Assembly: GCF_000425125.1 (NCBI RefSeq) | Contig: NZ_AULE01000031.1 | Location: 62,001-126,000 of the forward strand | Origin: Paenibacillus taiwanensis DSM 18679 | Lineage (GTDB): Bacteria; Bacillota; Bacilli; Paenibacillales; Paenibacillaceae | Direction of reading: 5' to 3' | DNA: 64,000 nt | Part shown: piece after piece, positions 1-8,265 of the stretch | How the letters are laid out: each line of letters starts with the position of its first letter | Numbering within the stretch: the stretch's first letter is position 1 | Program-made: the position numbers and the translations under genes | The notes under the pieces: model-generated | What the model was told of the DNA's origin: nothing | The model's database searches: none | What the model saw: only the letters and a program-made list of their open reading frames with translations

Positions 1-753
1 CAGCAAATAAGCAAGCCCTGCATCTAAGCCTGCCAGCGAAAAGTCTGTCGCCGCCAGCAAATGGTGCTGGCAAAGCCCCGAAATTGGCTGTAGGCCGGAG
101 TCCCCAAGTTCGGACGCTGACCAGAACTTGGCCTTAAAATCATGCAGCACAGAATCAGGCGCTTGCAGCAAACGTGAACGCATCCGTTTCACGATCCGTT
201 TAGGCCAGCCTGCTGCACCCGTATCGTCTATAAAGCTCAACGTAGAGCCTACCAGAATTACACTAATGAGTTCTAGCTCCAGGTTGACCATGTTACCAAC
301 TGATTCGCTTGTTATTGTCCTGCTGCTATCTGGAGTCACAGCATCTTCCATATAAGAACAACCGCTTAACATCCCAACGTCAGTATCTGTTCTATCAGTA
401 GTTGTTCTGTCAGTAGTTGTTCTGTTCTGTTGCGCATCATTCCCTTTGCTATCCTGATTTAGAGCCCAAGCTGACAGCCACCTTTCGGCAGCATCAATGG
501 TAAGCATGCCCCCTAGGGACCAGCCAATCACATGAAAGCGCCGCCTGTTCCTGCCTGCTGCTGCAATCTGTGGCAGGAGTTGGACTGTATTGATCAACTG
601 TTCGGCAGATTGACAATGACGAAACGAGACATAATGATGTTCAAATTGAGGAAATGACTCGGCAGCAGTACGCCAAATGTCAGCGGATACTCCCCATCCA
701 TGAATCCACAGACAAAGATCCTGTTCACCCTCATCACTAAAACGTGGTTTCAT
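1..753 (-). CDS. alpha/beta hydrolase, BioH-like (partial, C-terminus off the left edge)
   Basis: Open frame of 251 codons from ATG at 753 to the window edge. It shows an HGWG oxyanion-type motif near residue 19 and a GWSLGG nucleophile elbow near residue 88, the hallmarks of alpha/beta hydrolases such as BioH, which removes the methyl group from pimeloyl-ACP methyl ester. Its first 17 bases overlap the 3' end of bioF, and GGAGGG precedes the start, so it is probably translationally coupled to bioF. A bioF-bioH order, often followed by bioC, is known in some Firmicutes, which supports a biotin role. After the elbow there is a Thr/Asp-rich insertion encoded by a short tandem repeat. The catalytic Asp and His would lie outside the window, so the BioH function is inferred. 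Confidence 0.75.
   Translation of the reverse strand, partial: MKPRFSDEGEQDLCLWIHGWGVSADIWRTAAESFPQFEHHYVSFRHCQSAEQLINTVQLLPQIAAAGRNRRRFHVIGWSLGGMLTIDAAERWLSAWALNQDSKGNDAQQNRTTTDRTTTDRTDTDVGMLSGCSYMEDAVTPDSSRTITSESVGNMVNLELELISVILVGSTLSFIDDTGAAGWPKRIVKRMRSRLLQAPDSVLHDFKAKFWSASELGDSGLQPISGLCQHHLLAATDFSLAGLDAGLAYLL
391..420. repeat. 15-bp tandem repeat inside the BioH-like gene
   Basis: Two near-identical 15-bp units of the form TCTRTCAGTAGTTGT lie back to back, followed by a partial copy. On the coding (minus) strand they encode a repeated Asp-Arg-Thr-Thr-Thr stretch between the nucleophile elbow and the next recognisable part of the hydrolase. The length is a multiple of three, so gain or loss of units keeps the frame open. 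Confidence 0.7.
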
Positions 754-1999
754 CAGTCGCACCCTCCTTCAAGCTGCCAATCACCTGTATAATCTGATCA
801 GCGGCCCAAATTAAATCCGCCTCCTGATGCGATGCCATCGGCGCAAAACGAATACGCGCCGACCCTTCGGGTACCGTCGGCGGCCGAATGGCAATACCGG
901 CGACGCCCGCTTCCGCCAGCGCTTGCCCCGCAGCGACAGCTCGCTTGTCGCTGCCAAGCAGCACCGGCACAATGTGGCTATCGCCCGCGCCGATGTTAAG
1001 GCCGCCCGCCCGCAGCCGCGCTCGAAATAGTGCCGCATGGCGTACTAACCGGTCGCGCGCCTCGTCAGCGGCTTGCACCTCGCGCAGCCGCCTGTGTACA
1101 ATGGCCGCCATAAGCGGCGGCAGCCCTGTGCTGTACACCAGTGTGCGCGCACGGTTAATCAGATAGCGGATTAAGACCTCATCCGCTGCAACATAAGCAC
1201 CAACGGCACCAAAAGCTTTGCCGAACGTGCCCATAACAACATCGATGCGCTGATGTACACGAGCAGCGTGACATAGCCCTCGCCCGCCAATGCCGTACAC
1301 ACCGCCGCTGTGCGCCTCGTCAACCATAAGCATCGTACCGTATCGCTCAGCCAAACTAACCAAATCTTCAAGCGGAGCAACCGTTCCATCCATACTAAAT
1401 ACCCCATCTGTCACAATAAGCCCTTTACGCCGTGTTGAACGCGCTCCGCTCCATTTGCGCAGACTATGCTCCAAACGATTCATGTCACGATGTGGATAAC
1501 GAATATGCTCCGCTCGACTCAATATCACTCCGTCGTTAAGGCTTGCATGATTTAATCGATCGCTAAATACAGTGTCATGCCTGCCAACCAGAGCACTAAT
1601 AACCCCGACATTTGCCATATATCCACTTGAAAAAACGAGACATCGATCTCTCTGCTTAAAATTAGCCATATCCCGTTCCAGTGCTGCATGCAGAGGGTCA
1701 TGTCCGGCAACAAGTCGCGATGCGCCTGAACCTATACGCACACCGTCTTCACCCGCAGCAAAACATTCCGCTTTCACATCCATCAACGCTGCTTCGTCCA
1801 GCCAAGGACAAAGTCCGAGATAATGATTTGATGCCAAATTAAAAAGCGGCTTCCCCTCGCGTTCCATCCAACCCTGTTCTAACCAACGGGTCACTTCGAG
1901 AACCCGCATCCGACTCCCTTTATCCCAATGATCCAGTTCCTCGTGCATCCAACCATAGCGTGCCTGTCGTGCTGCATAAAAACGATCTACAGCGCACAT
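737..1999 (-). CDS. bioF: 8-amino-7-oxononanoate synthase
   Basis: PLP-dependent alpha-oxoamine synthase of 420 residues that condenses pimeloyl-ACP (or -CoA) with L-alanine to make KAPA in the biotin pathway. Visible motifs are NLASNHYLGL (54-63), the DEAHSGG PLP-ring Asp region (227-233) and the PLP lysine in GTFGKAFG (Lys261). The paralogue 2-amino-3-ketobutyrate CoA ligase has similar motifs, but the position between bioB and a BioH-like gene favours BioF. Its ATG overlaps the bioB stop by 13 bases and has only a weak Shine-Dalgarno, so translation is probably coupled to bioB. The N-terminus is slightly long and a later start (Met18) is possible. Confidence 0.93.
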   Translation of the reverse strand: MCAVDRFYAARQARYGWMHEELDHWDKGSRMRVLEVTRWLEQGWMEREGKPLFNLASNHYLGLCPWLDEAALMDVKAECFAAGEDGVRIGSGASRLVAGHDPLHAALERDMANFKQRDRCLVFSSGYMANVGVISALVGRHDTVFSDRLNHASLNDGVILSRAEHIRYPHRDMNRLEHSLRKWSGARSTRRKGLIVTDGVFSMDGTVAPLEDLVSLAERYGTMLMVDEAHSGGVYGIGGRGLCHAARVHQRIDVVMGTFGKAFGAVGAYVAADEVLIRYLINRARTLVYSTGLPPLMAAIVHRRLREVQAADEARDRLVRHAALFRARLRAGGLNIGAGDSHIVPVLLGSDKRAVAAGQALAEAGVAGIAIRPPTVPEGSARIRFAPMASHQEADLIWAADQIIQVIGSLKEGATDETTF

Positions 2000-2991
2000 C
2001 GTTCGATTTCAAATCCCAAATCGGCTATCATGCCGTAGTCTGCCGAAGCCTCTTGTCCCTCAGTCGTTAAATAATCGCCGACAAACACCGAATTGGCTGC
2101 ATATAAAGCCATAACCTGCATGGAGCGCAGATTCACTTCCCTGCCGCCCGAAGCTCTGATCTCTTTAGAAGGGCACACAAATCGGAATAAGGCAAGCGCC
2201 TTTAAGCAGCGTCTCGGATTTAAATTGGACAAATTAGCTAGCGGGGTGCCAGGGATCGGGTTCAAAAAATTAACGGGGATTGAATCAGCATCCAATTCGC
2301 GAAGGGCAAACGCAACTTGTACAAGTTGTTCATCCGTCTCGCCCATACCTATGATGACACCAGAACAAGGAGACATGCCTGCTTGCTTGGCCATTTCCAC
2401 CGTATCGATCCGATCATGATAGGTATGGGTAGAAGTAATATGTGAGTAATGATCTTCACTCGTATTCAAGTTATGGTTATAGCGGTCAACCCCTGCCGCT
2501 TTTAAACGCTCAGCCTGCTCATCTGACAAAATACCCAAGCACGCGCAAATTTTCATCGGCATCGTCGATTTAATTTCCGCCACAGCAGCTACTACTTGGT
2601 CCACCTCACGGGGGGTTGGACCCCGACCACTGGCAACGATACAATACGTACCTACCTGCATTTCCATTGCCTTCCGAGCGCCATCTACCAGCACTTCTTT
2701 TTCCAATAAAGGATATTTCGTTACAGGAGCCTCAGATATTCGCGATTGTGAGCAATAACCGCAATCTTCCGGACATAAGCCACTCTTTGCATTAATAATC
2801 AAATTAAGCTTTACTTTGTTTCCATAATAATGATGACGTACCTGATAGGCAGCAGCCATAATAGCAAGCAGTTCCCTCTCGTCCGCTTGCATAACCGAAA
2901 GTGCTTCTTCCTTCGTTAATACGTCCCCCGCAATTGCTTTTTGGGCGAGTGCTCCCCAGTCGTATACAGTCGTAGCCGTTGTAGTTGTCAT
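1987..2991 (-). CDS. bioB: biotin synthase
   Basis: Radical SAM enzyme of 334 residues that inserts sulfur into dethiobiotin. The [4Fe-4S]-binding CxxxCxxC is at Cys73, Cys77 and Cys80 (in LCPEDCGYC), followed by the conserved YNHNLNTSEDHY and NFLNPIPGTPL segments. The start at 2991 was chosen over upstream ATGs (3000, 3045) because AAAGGAGG sits seven to eight bases before it, whereas it directly abuts the ATG at 3000. It lies 113 bp after bioD on the same strand with no strong terminator between them, and overlaps bioF downstream. Confidence 0.96.
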   Translation of the reverse strand: MTTTTATTVYDWGALAQKAIAGDVLTKEEALSVMQADERELLAIMAAAYQVRHHYYGNKVKLNLIINAKSGLCPEDCGYCSQSRISEAPVTKYPLLEKEVLVDGARKAMEMQVGTYCIVASGRGPTPREVDQVVAAVAEIKSTMPMKICACLGILSDEQAERLKAAGVDRYNHNLNTSEDHYSHITSTHTYHDRIDTVEMAKQAGMSPCSGVIIGMGETDEQLVQVAFALRELDADSIPVNFLNPIPGTPLANLSNLNPRRCLKALALFRFVCPSKEIRASGGREVNLRSMQVMALYAANSVFVGDYLTTEGQEASADYGMIADLGFEIERCAL

Positions 2992-3104
2992 CTCTACCAT
3001 CCTCCTTTTATTTGTTGTGAGCCAGCTGCCCTCTTCGTGACACAAATCGTAGACACCAGCAAACCATCCTGAGAAAACAAGGTCTACTATTAGCCGTTTT
3101 GACG

Positions 3105-3872
3105 CTAGCTACCTAAGCATTGACTTAGCCAGTCCGTCCAAGCTTGTTGCTGTTCCATCGCTTGAACCCACTCTTCTCGCCAAAGTTGCCACTTTACTTC
3201 CGAATAGGTAACGGGATGCGGCAGCCACGGCATCATGGCTAACACAGGAACACCTGTTAGTTCCTCGATAATCGCTGCATTTTCTTCTACATCAGATAGT
3301 CGTTCTTCTTGAAGCTGTGGTGTCATGCCCCCTATAACCACCTTCATTTCTTGCACCCCGCAATTACGCGCATAATGAATAGCCGTTACGGTATGGCTAA
3401 TCGTCCCTAGCAGCGGCGCTGCCACAATTAGCAGCGGCAATTCCAGATCAGCTGCCAAATGTGCCATCGTCTTGTTTGGTGTAAAAGGTACTGCAACACC
3501 ACCAGCCCCTTCCACAAGCAATGGACCCTGTCGCTCCATACGCCTTCTACCTTCTTCTAACAAAGCGGCATAGAAAATAGTTGACTGCTCTCGTCTTGCC
3601 GCAGCCATCGGGGCTAGCGGAGCTGAGAACGTTGACGATACAATTTCCTTTTCCGACACATCTGTTAACCAACCACCATGCTTTAGTCGATAACTATCCG
3701 CATTCACATCACCCAACTGAACCCCGCTTTGCACAGGCTTCCATACTTGGGGAGAACGTTTTGTATGAACTTTAAACCATGCTGATATACCTGAAACAGC
3801 TATTGTTTTTCCTAATTCCGTGCCTGTTGATGACACAAAAAGACCAGCCGTCCGCCCTTTTACGTCGGACAT
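3105..3872 (-). CDS. bioD: dethiobiotin synthetase
   Basis: ATP-dependent carboxylase of 255 residues that closes the ureido ring to form dethiobiotin. The P-loop reads SSTGTELGKT (residues 14-23, Lys22), one residue shorter than the usual GTDTxxGKT form. PVQSG and LVEGAGG segments of the family follow. ATG at 3872 is preferred to an in-frame GTG at 3884 because AAGGTGG lies eight bases upstream of the ATG. It is the first gene of the biotin operon; a BirA-like operator covers the promoter region just upstream. No bioA is visible in the window. Confidence 0.93.
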   Translation of the reverse strand: MSDVKGRTAGLFVSSTGTELGKTIAVSGISAWFKVHTKRSPQVWKPVQSGVQLGDVNADSYRLKHGGWLTDVSEKEIVSSTFSAPLAPMAAARREQSTIFYAALLEEGRRRMERQGPLLVEGAGGVAVPFTPNKTMAHLAADLELPLLIVAAPLLGTISHTVTAIHYARNCGVQEMKVVIGGMTPQLQEERLSDVEENAAIIEELTGVPVLAMMPWLPHPVTYSEVKWQLWREEWVQAMEQQQAWTDWLSQCLGS

Positions 3873-3890
3873 GTCGCTCACCACCTTATA

Positions 3891-3923
3891 TGTAAACCTA
3901 TATTTATTTATTGATAGTTAACG
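3891..3923 (-). promoter_or_regulatory. BirA-type biotin operator upstream of bioD
   Basis: Plus-strand halves TGTAAACC (3891-3898) and AGTTAACG (3916-3923) form an imperfect dyad with a 17-base AT-rich spacer. This fits the Firmicute BirA box (TTGTTAACC-like half sites about 15-17 bases apart). A possible minus-strand promoter (TTGAAA at 3929-3924, 17-base spacer, TAAATA at 3906-3901) overlaps the dyad, as expected if biotin-bound BirA blocks initiation. The box ends 18 bp from the bioD start. Assignment is by motif and context. Confidence 0.65.
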
Positions 3924-4017
3924 TTTCAACAATATATTCTATCCTAATCGCTCATTAGTTACAATCATCAGACCTGTCTGTACATGAAATGAATCTGTGC
4001 AGCTCGCATAACAAATA

Positions 4018-4072
4018 AAGCCGCAATCGGCGGCATGTCCCAAATCCCAAGACATAGCGCCAATTGCGGCTT
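4018..4072 (-). terminator. terminator of the ROK kinase gene
   Basis: Inverted repeat with 22-base arms (4018-4039 and 4051-4072; three mismatches) and an 11-base loop, followed on the minus strand by TTTATTTGTT. It begins 26 bp after the stop of the ROK kinase gene. Confidence 0.8.
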
Positions 4073-4097
4073 AGCTGAATATTTATTATCGTATCTT

Positions 4098-4979
4098 TTA
4101 TTTCTCTTCCAATGCCTGCAAGGCAAGCGCAAGTGAACCTGTGATGCCTGCACGATCTTCCAATCCTGGTGTTACGATATATTGATCAGCCTGCTCCAAT
4201 ATAGCTGGATGATGCACATATCCATTAAGCAGCGTACGCAGTTGTTCACGTATACGCGGCAGCAAATGTGTCTGCTTGGATACACCGCCGCCCAAAATGA
4301 TCTTCTGTGGCGACATAATAAGGATGTAATTCATTAGCGCCTGTGCCAAATAATACGCTTGGAATTCCCATGCTTTATGATCCTCAGCAAGCTCGTAGGC
4401 TTTTACTCCCCAACGCGCTTCAATGGCAGGTCCTGCTGCCAGCCCCTCCAAACAATCTGCGTGGTAAGGACACTTGCCGGCATACGTATCTTCTGGATGA
4501 CGAGGAACTAGAATATGTCCCATCTCTGGATGTGTCAAACCGTGGACAAGCTTCCCTTCCACGACCGCCCCTGCACCGATGCCTGTTCCGACTGTAATAT
4601 ATAAACAGCTGTTCAAGCCTTTAGCCGCACCCCAGGTCGCTTCACCAAGAGCCGCTGCATTTACATCTGTATCAAAGCCGATCGGCACATCAAAGTAACG
4701 TTTCAAATGTCCCACTACATCGTAATGGCTCCAATGCGGCTTCGGTGTTAAAGCGATATGCCCATAAGTAGCACTTTGGCGGTTCAAGTCAACAGGACCA
4801 AACGAACCAAACCCGATTGCACTGACGCCCTTATCTGCAAAATATTCGACCGTTCTGCCCATCGTTTCCTCGGGCGTCGTCGTTGGAAACGACTGCAAGT
4901 CTTCAATCTTACCATCCGGTGTACCAATGCCTACTACAAACTTCGTACCGCCGCCTTCAATTGCTCCTAATACTGTCAT
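4098..4979 (-). CDS. ROK-family fructokinase
   Basis: Sugar kinase of 293 residues. It has the N-terminal phosphate-binding AIEGGGTKF (6-14), the catalytic Asp region FDTDVNAAALGE (102-113), GTGIGAG (131-137) and a zinc-binding set His155, Cys170, His173, Cys176 in GHI...CPYHADC. This arrangement is typical of the ScrK/GmuE fructokinases of Bacillales, which phosphorylate cytosolic fructose. ATG at 4979 is chosen because AGGAG lies about eight bases upstream; a longer frame to 5024 lacks a ribosome site. It is monocistronic, with its own strong terminator. A cre-like sequence at 5073-5086 suggests CcpA control. Confidence 0.88.
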   Translation of the reverse strand: MTVLGAIEGGGTKFVVGIGTPDGKIEDLQSFPTTTPEETMGRTVEYFADKGVSAIGFGSFGPVDLNRQSATYGHIALTPKPHWSHYDVVGHLKRYFDVPIGFDTDVNAAALGEATWGAAKGLNSCLYITVGTGIGAGAVVEGKLVHGLTHPEMGHILVPRHPEDTYAGKCPYHADCLEGLAAGPAIEARWGVKAYELAEDHKAWEFQAYYLAQALMNYILIMSPQKIILGGGVSKQTHLLPRIREQLRTLLNGYVHHPAILEQADQYIVTPGLEDRAGITGSLALALQALEEK

Positions 4980-5351
4980 GTAGGTTTCTCCTCGCTCTCC
5001 GTGCCTGCTCTCTAGTGTGTACAATTACTCTTGTTCTCTCTCCAGCTTGCATTACCTTGCGCTCTCTTCACAAGATAACGCTTCCACCTTTAATTATAAC
5101 ATTTAGGGTACTTGAATCCAACAATAGATGTTACCGCTCACCAATGATAGATTAGTATTCCTACATTCCAACCAGAACGCCTTATCCAAAATGAATAACG
5201 TAATAACCTATGCTTGCTCCTATTTTCATTTTAAGTAGATATTATCTGAGCATTGCAAATTTACTAGACTCAAGGTACGCTTGTCCTAAAGAAATGTGAC
5301 ATTTTAGCCGATACATAGTTAACAGTATGACTTTATTAGGGGGAGCTTGAA
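4980..5351. other. divergent intergenic region between the kinase and the C39-like gene
   Basis: 372 bp without a convincing gene. It must carry the promoters of both divergent genes. The minus-strand sequence TGGAAGCGTTATCT at 5086-5073 matches 12 of 14 positions of the cre consensus TGWAANCGNTNWCA and lies about 100 bp upstream of the kinase. GGGGGAGC at 5339-5346 is the ribosome site of the rightward gene. Nothing else was recognised. Confidence 0.4.
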
Positions 5352-6704
5352 GTGCCACGCTTTGTTCGACAGCTTAACCGCTGGCTGCTGTTTTTTATAT
5401 TACTAGCACTATGTGCGTTTCCGATACAATATTTGTTTGATTCCAAGTTGGGCAAAGGCAATTCATTTTTCTCCTTTGAAATGCCTGGTGATGACGTCGT
5501 GCTGATGCTTTACAGCAATACTGCTCGCGCCGGCAGATATTTGATCCCAATCGACGAGAGCACTTCACGCGCAGCACCATACACGATGCAAGGGGAGACA
5601 CTTGTTCCTGCACGCTTTTTAGCGAGGAATTTTGATGCCGAAGTCAGCTATGACACCAGCAACGGCAACATTACACTTGCATCGGACGAACGCAAAATTG
5701 TTTATCAATCGAAGCAAGCCCATGCTGTCCAGTCCGGCAAGAAATTAAATTATAAGCTGGGAACTGCTCCACAGATGAGAGACGGAATCGCCTACGTTCC
5801 ACTGCGTGCAGCAAGTGAAACGTTTGGGCGTTACATCCACGTGAAAAATGGATTAGTTCTCCTGTCTCGCGATGAAGATCCACCTGGGGACAAACAATGG
5901 GCGGATTGGAAGAAAGAGTTAACCGCCTATTTGGCCTATGAATCTTTTGGTCCCTACTCGGTGGAGATTCAAGGTCATTTTCAGGCTCTGTTCCGTACAT
6001 GGGGCGAGGCTGTCGCTTACGCGCGCCAAGCACCTGGCAGATCCGTCAAATATCGGGGACAACATGCGATGTTTGATCCGTCCAAGCCGCTGCCTAAGTC
6101 GTTTAAATTAAATGGCGCACCGCTTATTCTCCAGCTTCCTGAGCTGCCGCGAGGTTGCGAGGTGACCGTACTTGCCATGCTGCTTCAGAACGAAGGGGTT
6201 CAAGTAGGCAAGATGGATCTGGCGAAGAAGATTAAGAAGGACCCTTCTACCTTCCGAGTAGAAGGCAGCAAGACTTATTTCGGCAACCCACATGACGGGT
6301 TTGTAGGGGATATGTACTCCATCCGTAATCCAGGACTCGGTGTGTACCACGAACCGATTGCCCAGTTGGCGGAATCTTATTTGCCTGGACGGGTCGCGGA
6401 TATAACAGGGACTTCCTTTGAGCATCTGCTGTTTACAGTGGCACAAGGCTCTCCGATATGGGTTATCCATACCACTTTATACGATCGGGTTCCTGCTTCT
6501 GCATGGCGTACTTGGCAGACACCGACGGGCCCAATTCAGGTTACCTATTACGAGCATTCCTTGCTTGTAACAGGATATGACGAGCAGTACGTTTATGTTC
6601 ATGATCCGCTTGGCCGCAAAAATAAAGTAGAACGTGAGGCTTTCCGCCGCGGTTGGGAGCAAATGGGCAGCCAAGCTATTACCATATTGCCTAAAAGTGA
6701 ATAG
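5352..6704 (+). CDS. membrane-anchored or secreted C39-like peptidase with copper-amine-oxidase-type N-domain
   Basis: 450 residues starting at GTG with GGGGGAGC seven bases upstream. A hydrophobic segment (residues 12-28) would act as signal or membrane anchor. Residues ~60-172 read as the duplicated stalk domain often called the copper amine oxidase N-terminal-like domain (GETLVPARFLARNFDAEVSYD and IAYVPLRAASETFG repeats), common in Paenibacillus wall proteins. From ~262 it resembles C39-like cysteine peptidases: LPRGCEVTVLAMLL contains the candidate catalytic Cys, and YYEHSLLVTGYDEQYVYVHDPL the His and Asp. The substrate is unknown; without an ABC exporter this is more likely a wall enzyme than a bacteriocin-leader protease. 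Confidence 0.75.
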   Translation: MPRFVRQLNRWLLFFILLALCAFPIQYLFDSKLGKGNSFFSFEMPGDDVVLMLYSNTARAGRYLIPIDESTSRAAPYTMQGETLVPARFLARNFDAEVSYDTSNGNITLASDERKIVYQSKQAHAVQSGKKLNYKLGTAPQMRDGIAYVPLRAASETFGRYIHVKNGLVLLSRDEDPPGDKQWADWKKELTAYLAYESFGPYSVEIQGHFQALFRTWGEAVAYARQAPGRSVKYRGQHAMFDPSKPLPKSFKLNGAPLILQLPELPRGCEVTVLAMLLQNEGVQVGKMDLAKKIKKDPSTFRVEGSKTYFGNPHDGFVGDMYSIRNPGLGVYHEPIAQLAESYLPGRVADITGTSFEHLLFTVAQGSPIWVIHTTLYDRVPASAWRTWQTPTGPIQVTYYEHSLLVTGYDEQYVYVHDPLGRKNKVEREAFRRGWEQMGSQAITILPKSE

Positions 6705-6783
6705 AGCGTGTATTTAGCTGTTATGGGTCACCGAGGTTTTAAGTGGAGTACCGTCAACCTCTGTTTCGCAAGCGCTCGTAAGT

Positions 6784-6813
6784 ATAAAGCCTCCCTACAC
6801 TGGGAGGCTTTAT
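6784..6813. terminator. bidirectional terminator between convergent genes
   Basis: Perfect 12-bp stem (6784-6795 and 6802-6813) with a 6-base loop and A- and T-rich flanks on both sides, so it can serve the C39-like gene (+) and the small gene at 6810-7115 (-). The TAA stop of the minus-strand gene (6812-6810) lies inside the right arm. Confidence 0.85.
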
Positions 6814-7115
6814 TTAATTTCACCTTTTAAGTATGAATCGTAACGATTATCCACTTCTTTTGCGATACTCCGAAACTGTCTTGTCTCCTCCACAATTGGA
6901 TCCAACTGCGTCTGTATACGAATCTCTGTCCGCGGTGAAATACGTTTCATTGCCGCTTGATCTACCTGCTCTGTTTCCATCTTTCCAGCCGTCAGCAGTG
7001 CCTCCAACCGCGCTTCCAGCTCTTGTATCGATAAAGTCTCTGATTCCATTTTTACTAGATCATCTGTTGTGTCTTTTTGATTTTCAGCTTTAGGGTTAGA
7101 TTCATTGTTATGCAT
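6810..7115 (-). CDS. small hydrophilic protein of unknown function
   Basis: 101 residues, highly charged, with no signal peptide or membrane segment. The middle part (about residues 22-60, LVKMESETLSIQELEARLEALLTAGKMETEQ) looks helical and could be a short coiled coil. ATG at 7115 has GGAGG ten bases upstream; the longer frame to 7172 does not. The stop codon falls in the terminator stem. It is separated from the upstream phosphatase gene by a terminator and so is probably transcribed on its own. I do not recognise the family. Confidence 0.65.
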   Translation of the reverse strand: MHNNESNPKAENQKDTTDDLVKMESETLSIQELEARLEALLTAGKMETEQVDQAAMKRISPRTEIRIQTQLDPIVEETRQFRSIAKEVDNRYDSYLKGEIK

Positions 7116-7162
7116 ACACGGTCTGCCTCCTGTGTGTAAAGTAGGTAAGAAGATGTAGAAAA

Positions 7163-7196
7163 GCATGACCAAAACCTTACGGTTCTTTGATCATGC
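7163..7196 (-). terminator. terminator of the inositol monophosphatase-like gene
   Basis: Inverted repeat GCATGACCAAAACC (7163-7176) against GGTTCTTTGATCATGC (7181-7196) with a 4-base loop, followed on the minus strand by TTTTC. It lies about 110 bp after the stop at 7304. Confidence 0.7.
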
Positions 7197-7303
7197 TTAA
7201 TTGTTAGTTCATCATCATCGTGAGACTACAGCTATTTTATAGCTCGTACATTAATGAGTATTAGCAACAAAAGTCCAAGTGATACGATTTGCCAAATGTT
7301 AAA

Positions 7304-8197
7304 CTATCCTTGTGCTTTGGCTTCCTTAAGCACGTTAATCATTGCATCATGAATATGTCCATTTGTACCTACAATGTCACGCACCGCCAAGTGGTAGGGA
7401 TTACCATGCGTATCCGTGAGGCGACCACCGGATTCAGCAATCAACAAGCTTCCTGCTGCTAAATCCCACGCATTAAGGTTCAATTCCCAAAAGCCTGTCA
7501 GTCTTCCCGCAGCTACATAGGCCATATGAAGTGCAGCTGAACCAGACGTTCGAATGTTGCGCACCTGTGGGGCCAGCGCTTGAATACCCGCCAAATTCAA
7601 CGGAAGCGCTCGTTCACGTTCCGTTGGGAAACCTGAGGCGATCAAGCTGTCAGCCAGCTCGCTCTCCTTCGCAACTTCCATTGGCGCACCATGTACGTAA
7701 GCCCCTTTGCCTTTTTCCGCTACAAATAGCTCGTCTCTGATCGGATCATACACAACACCTACGATTACTTCGCCTTTATGGGCAAGCGCAATCGACACCG
7801 AGAAATAAGGAAAGCCGTGAACAAAATTAGTCGTGCCATCAAGCGGGTCAATTATCCATAAGTATTCCGCCTTCTGTGCTTGCTCCAATGCACGCTGGGA
7901 GGCGTCTCGGCCAGGCTCTACGCTTTCTTCGCCCAGTATTTCATGATGCGGGAAATGGGTCATAATCAACTTCCGGATCATGACCTCCGCCCCTTTATCT
8001 ACTTCAGTGACAAGGTCATGCATAGATGACTTTGTACTCAACTTCTTAAATTGTCCTAGTCTGCTCTTAATCCACTCTCCCGCTTTAGCTGCACAGTTAA
8101 CAGCAACTGCGGTAAAGCTTTTGCCTGTCACTACATACGGAACTTTCTCTTCATTGCGCAATGCATTCACACTACTTTCTGTAATAAAGTGACACAC
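7304..8197 (-). CDS. inositol monophosphatase family protein (SuhB-like)
   Basis: Mg2+- and Li+-dependent phosphatase fold, 297 residues as read. Metal-binding motifs are GEES (93-96), DPLDGTTNFVHGFPYF (117-132) and the C-terminal WDLAAGSLLIAESGG, all intact, so it should be active. The likely substrate is myo-inositol-1-phosphate or another small sugar phosphate or nucleotide. The start is uncertain: GTG at 8197 has AAGG only two bases away, and GTG at 8131 would give 275 residues, nearer the usual ~265. It stands alone, flanked by a terminator downstream. Confidence 0.88.
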   Translation of the reverse strand: MCHFITESSVNALRNEEKVPYVVTGKSFTAVAVNCAAKAGEWIKSRLGQFKKLSTKSSMHDLVTEVDKGAEVMIRKLIMTHFPHHEILGEESVEPGRDASQRALEQAQKAEYLWIIDPLDGTTNFVHGFPYFSVSIALAHKGEVIVGVVYDPIRDELFVAEKGKGAYVHGAPMEVAKESELADSLIASGFPTERERALPLNLAGIQALAPQVRNIRTSGSAALHMAYVAAGRLTGFWELNLNAWDLAAGSLLIAESGGRLTDTHGNPYHLAVRDIVGTNGHIHDAMINVLKEAKAQG

Positions 8198-8265
8198 CCT
8201 TATTCAACTATACGCCATCATGCTAGCGAAGTTTCATCCCTTTGCCCTATCTGTTATGAATTGAA

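Noticed and set aside
3005-3104. A terminator between bioD and bioB
   Set aside because: No stem with a T-run is visible in the gap, so the genes are treated as one operon.
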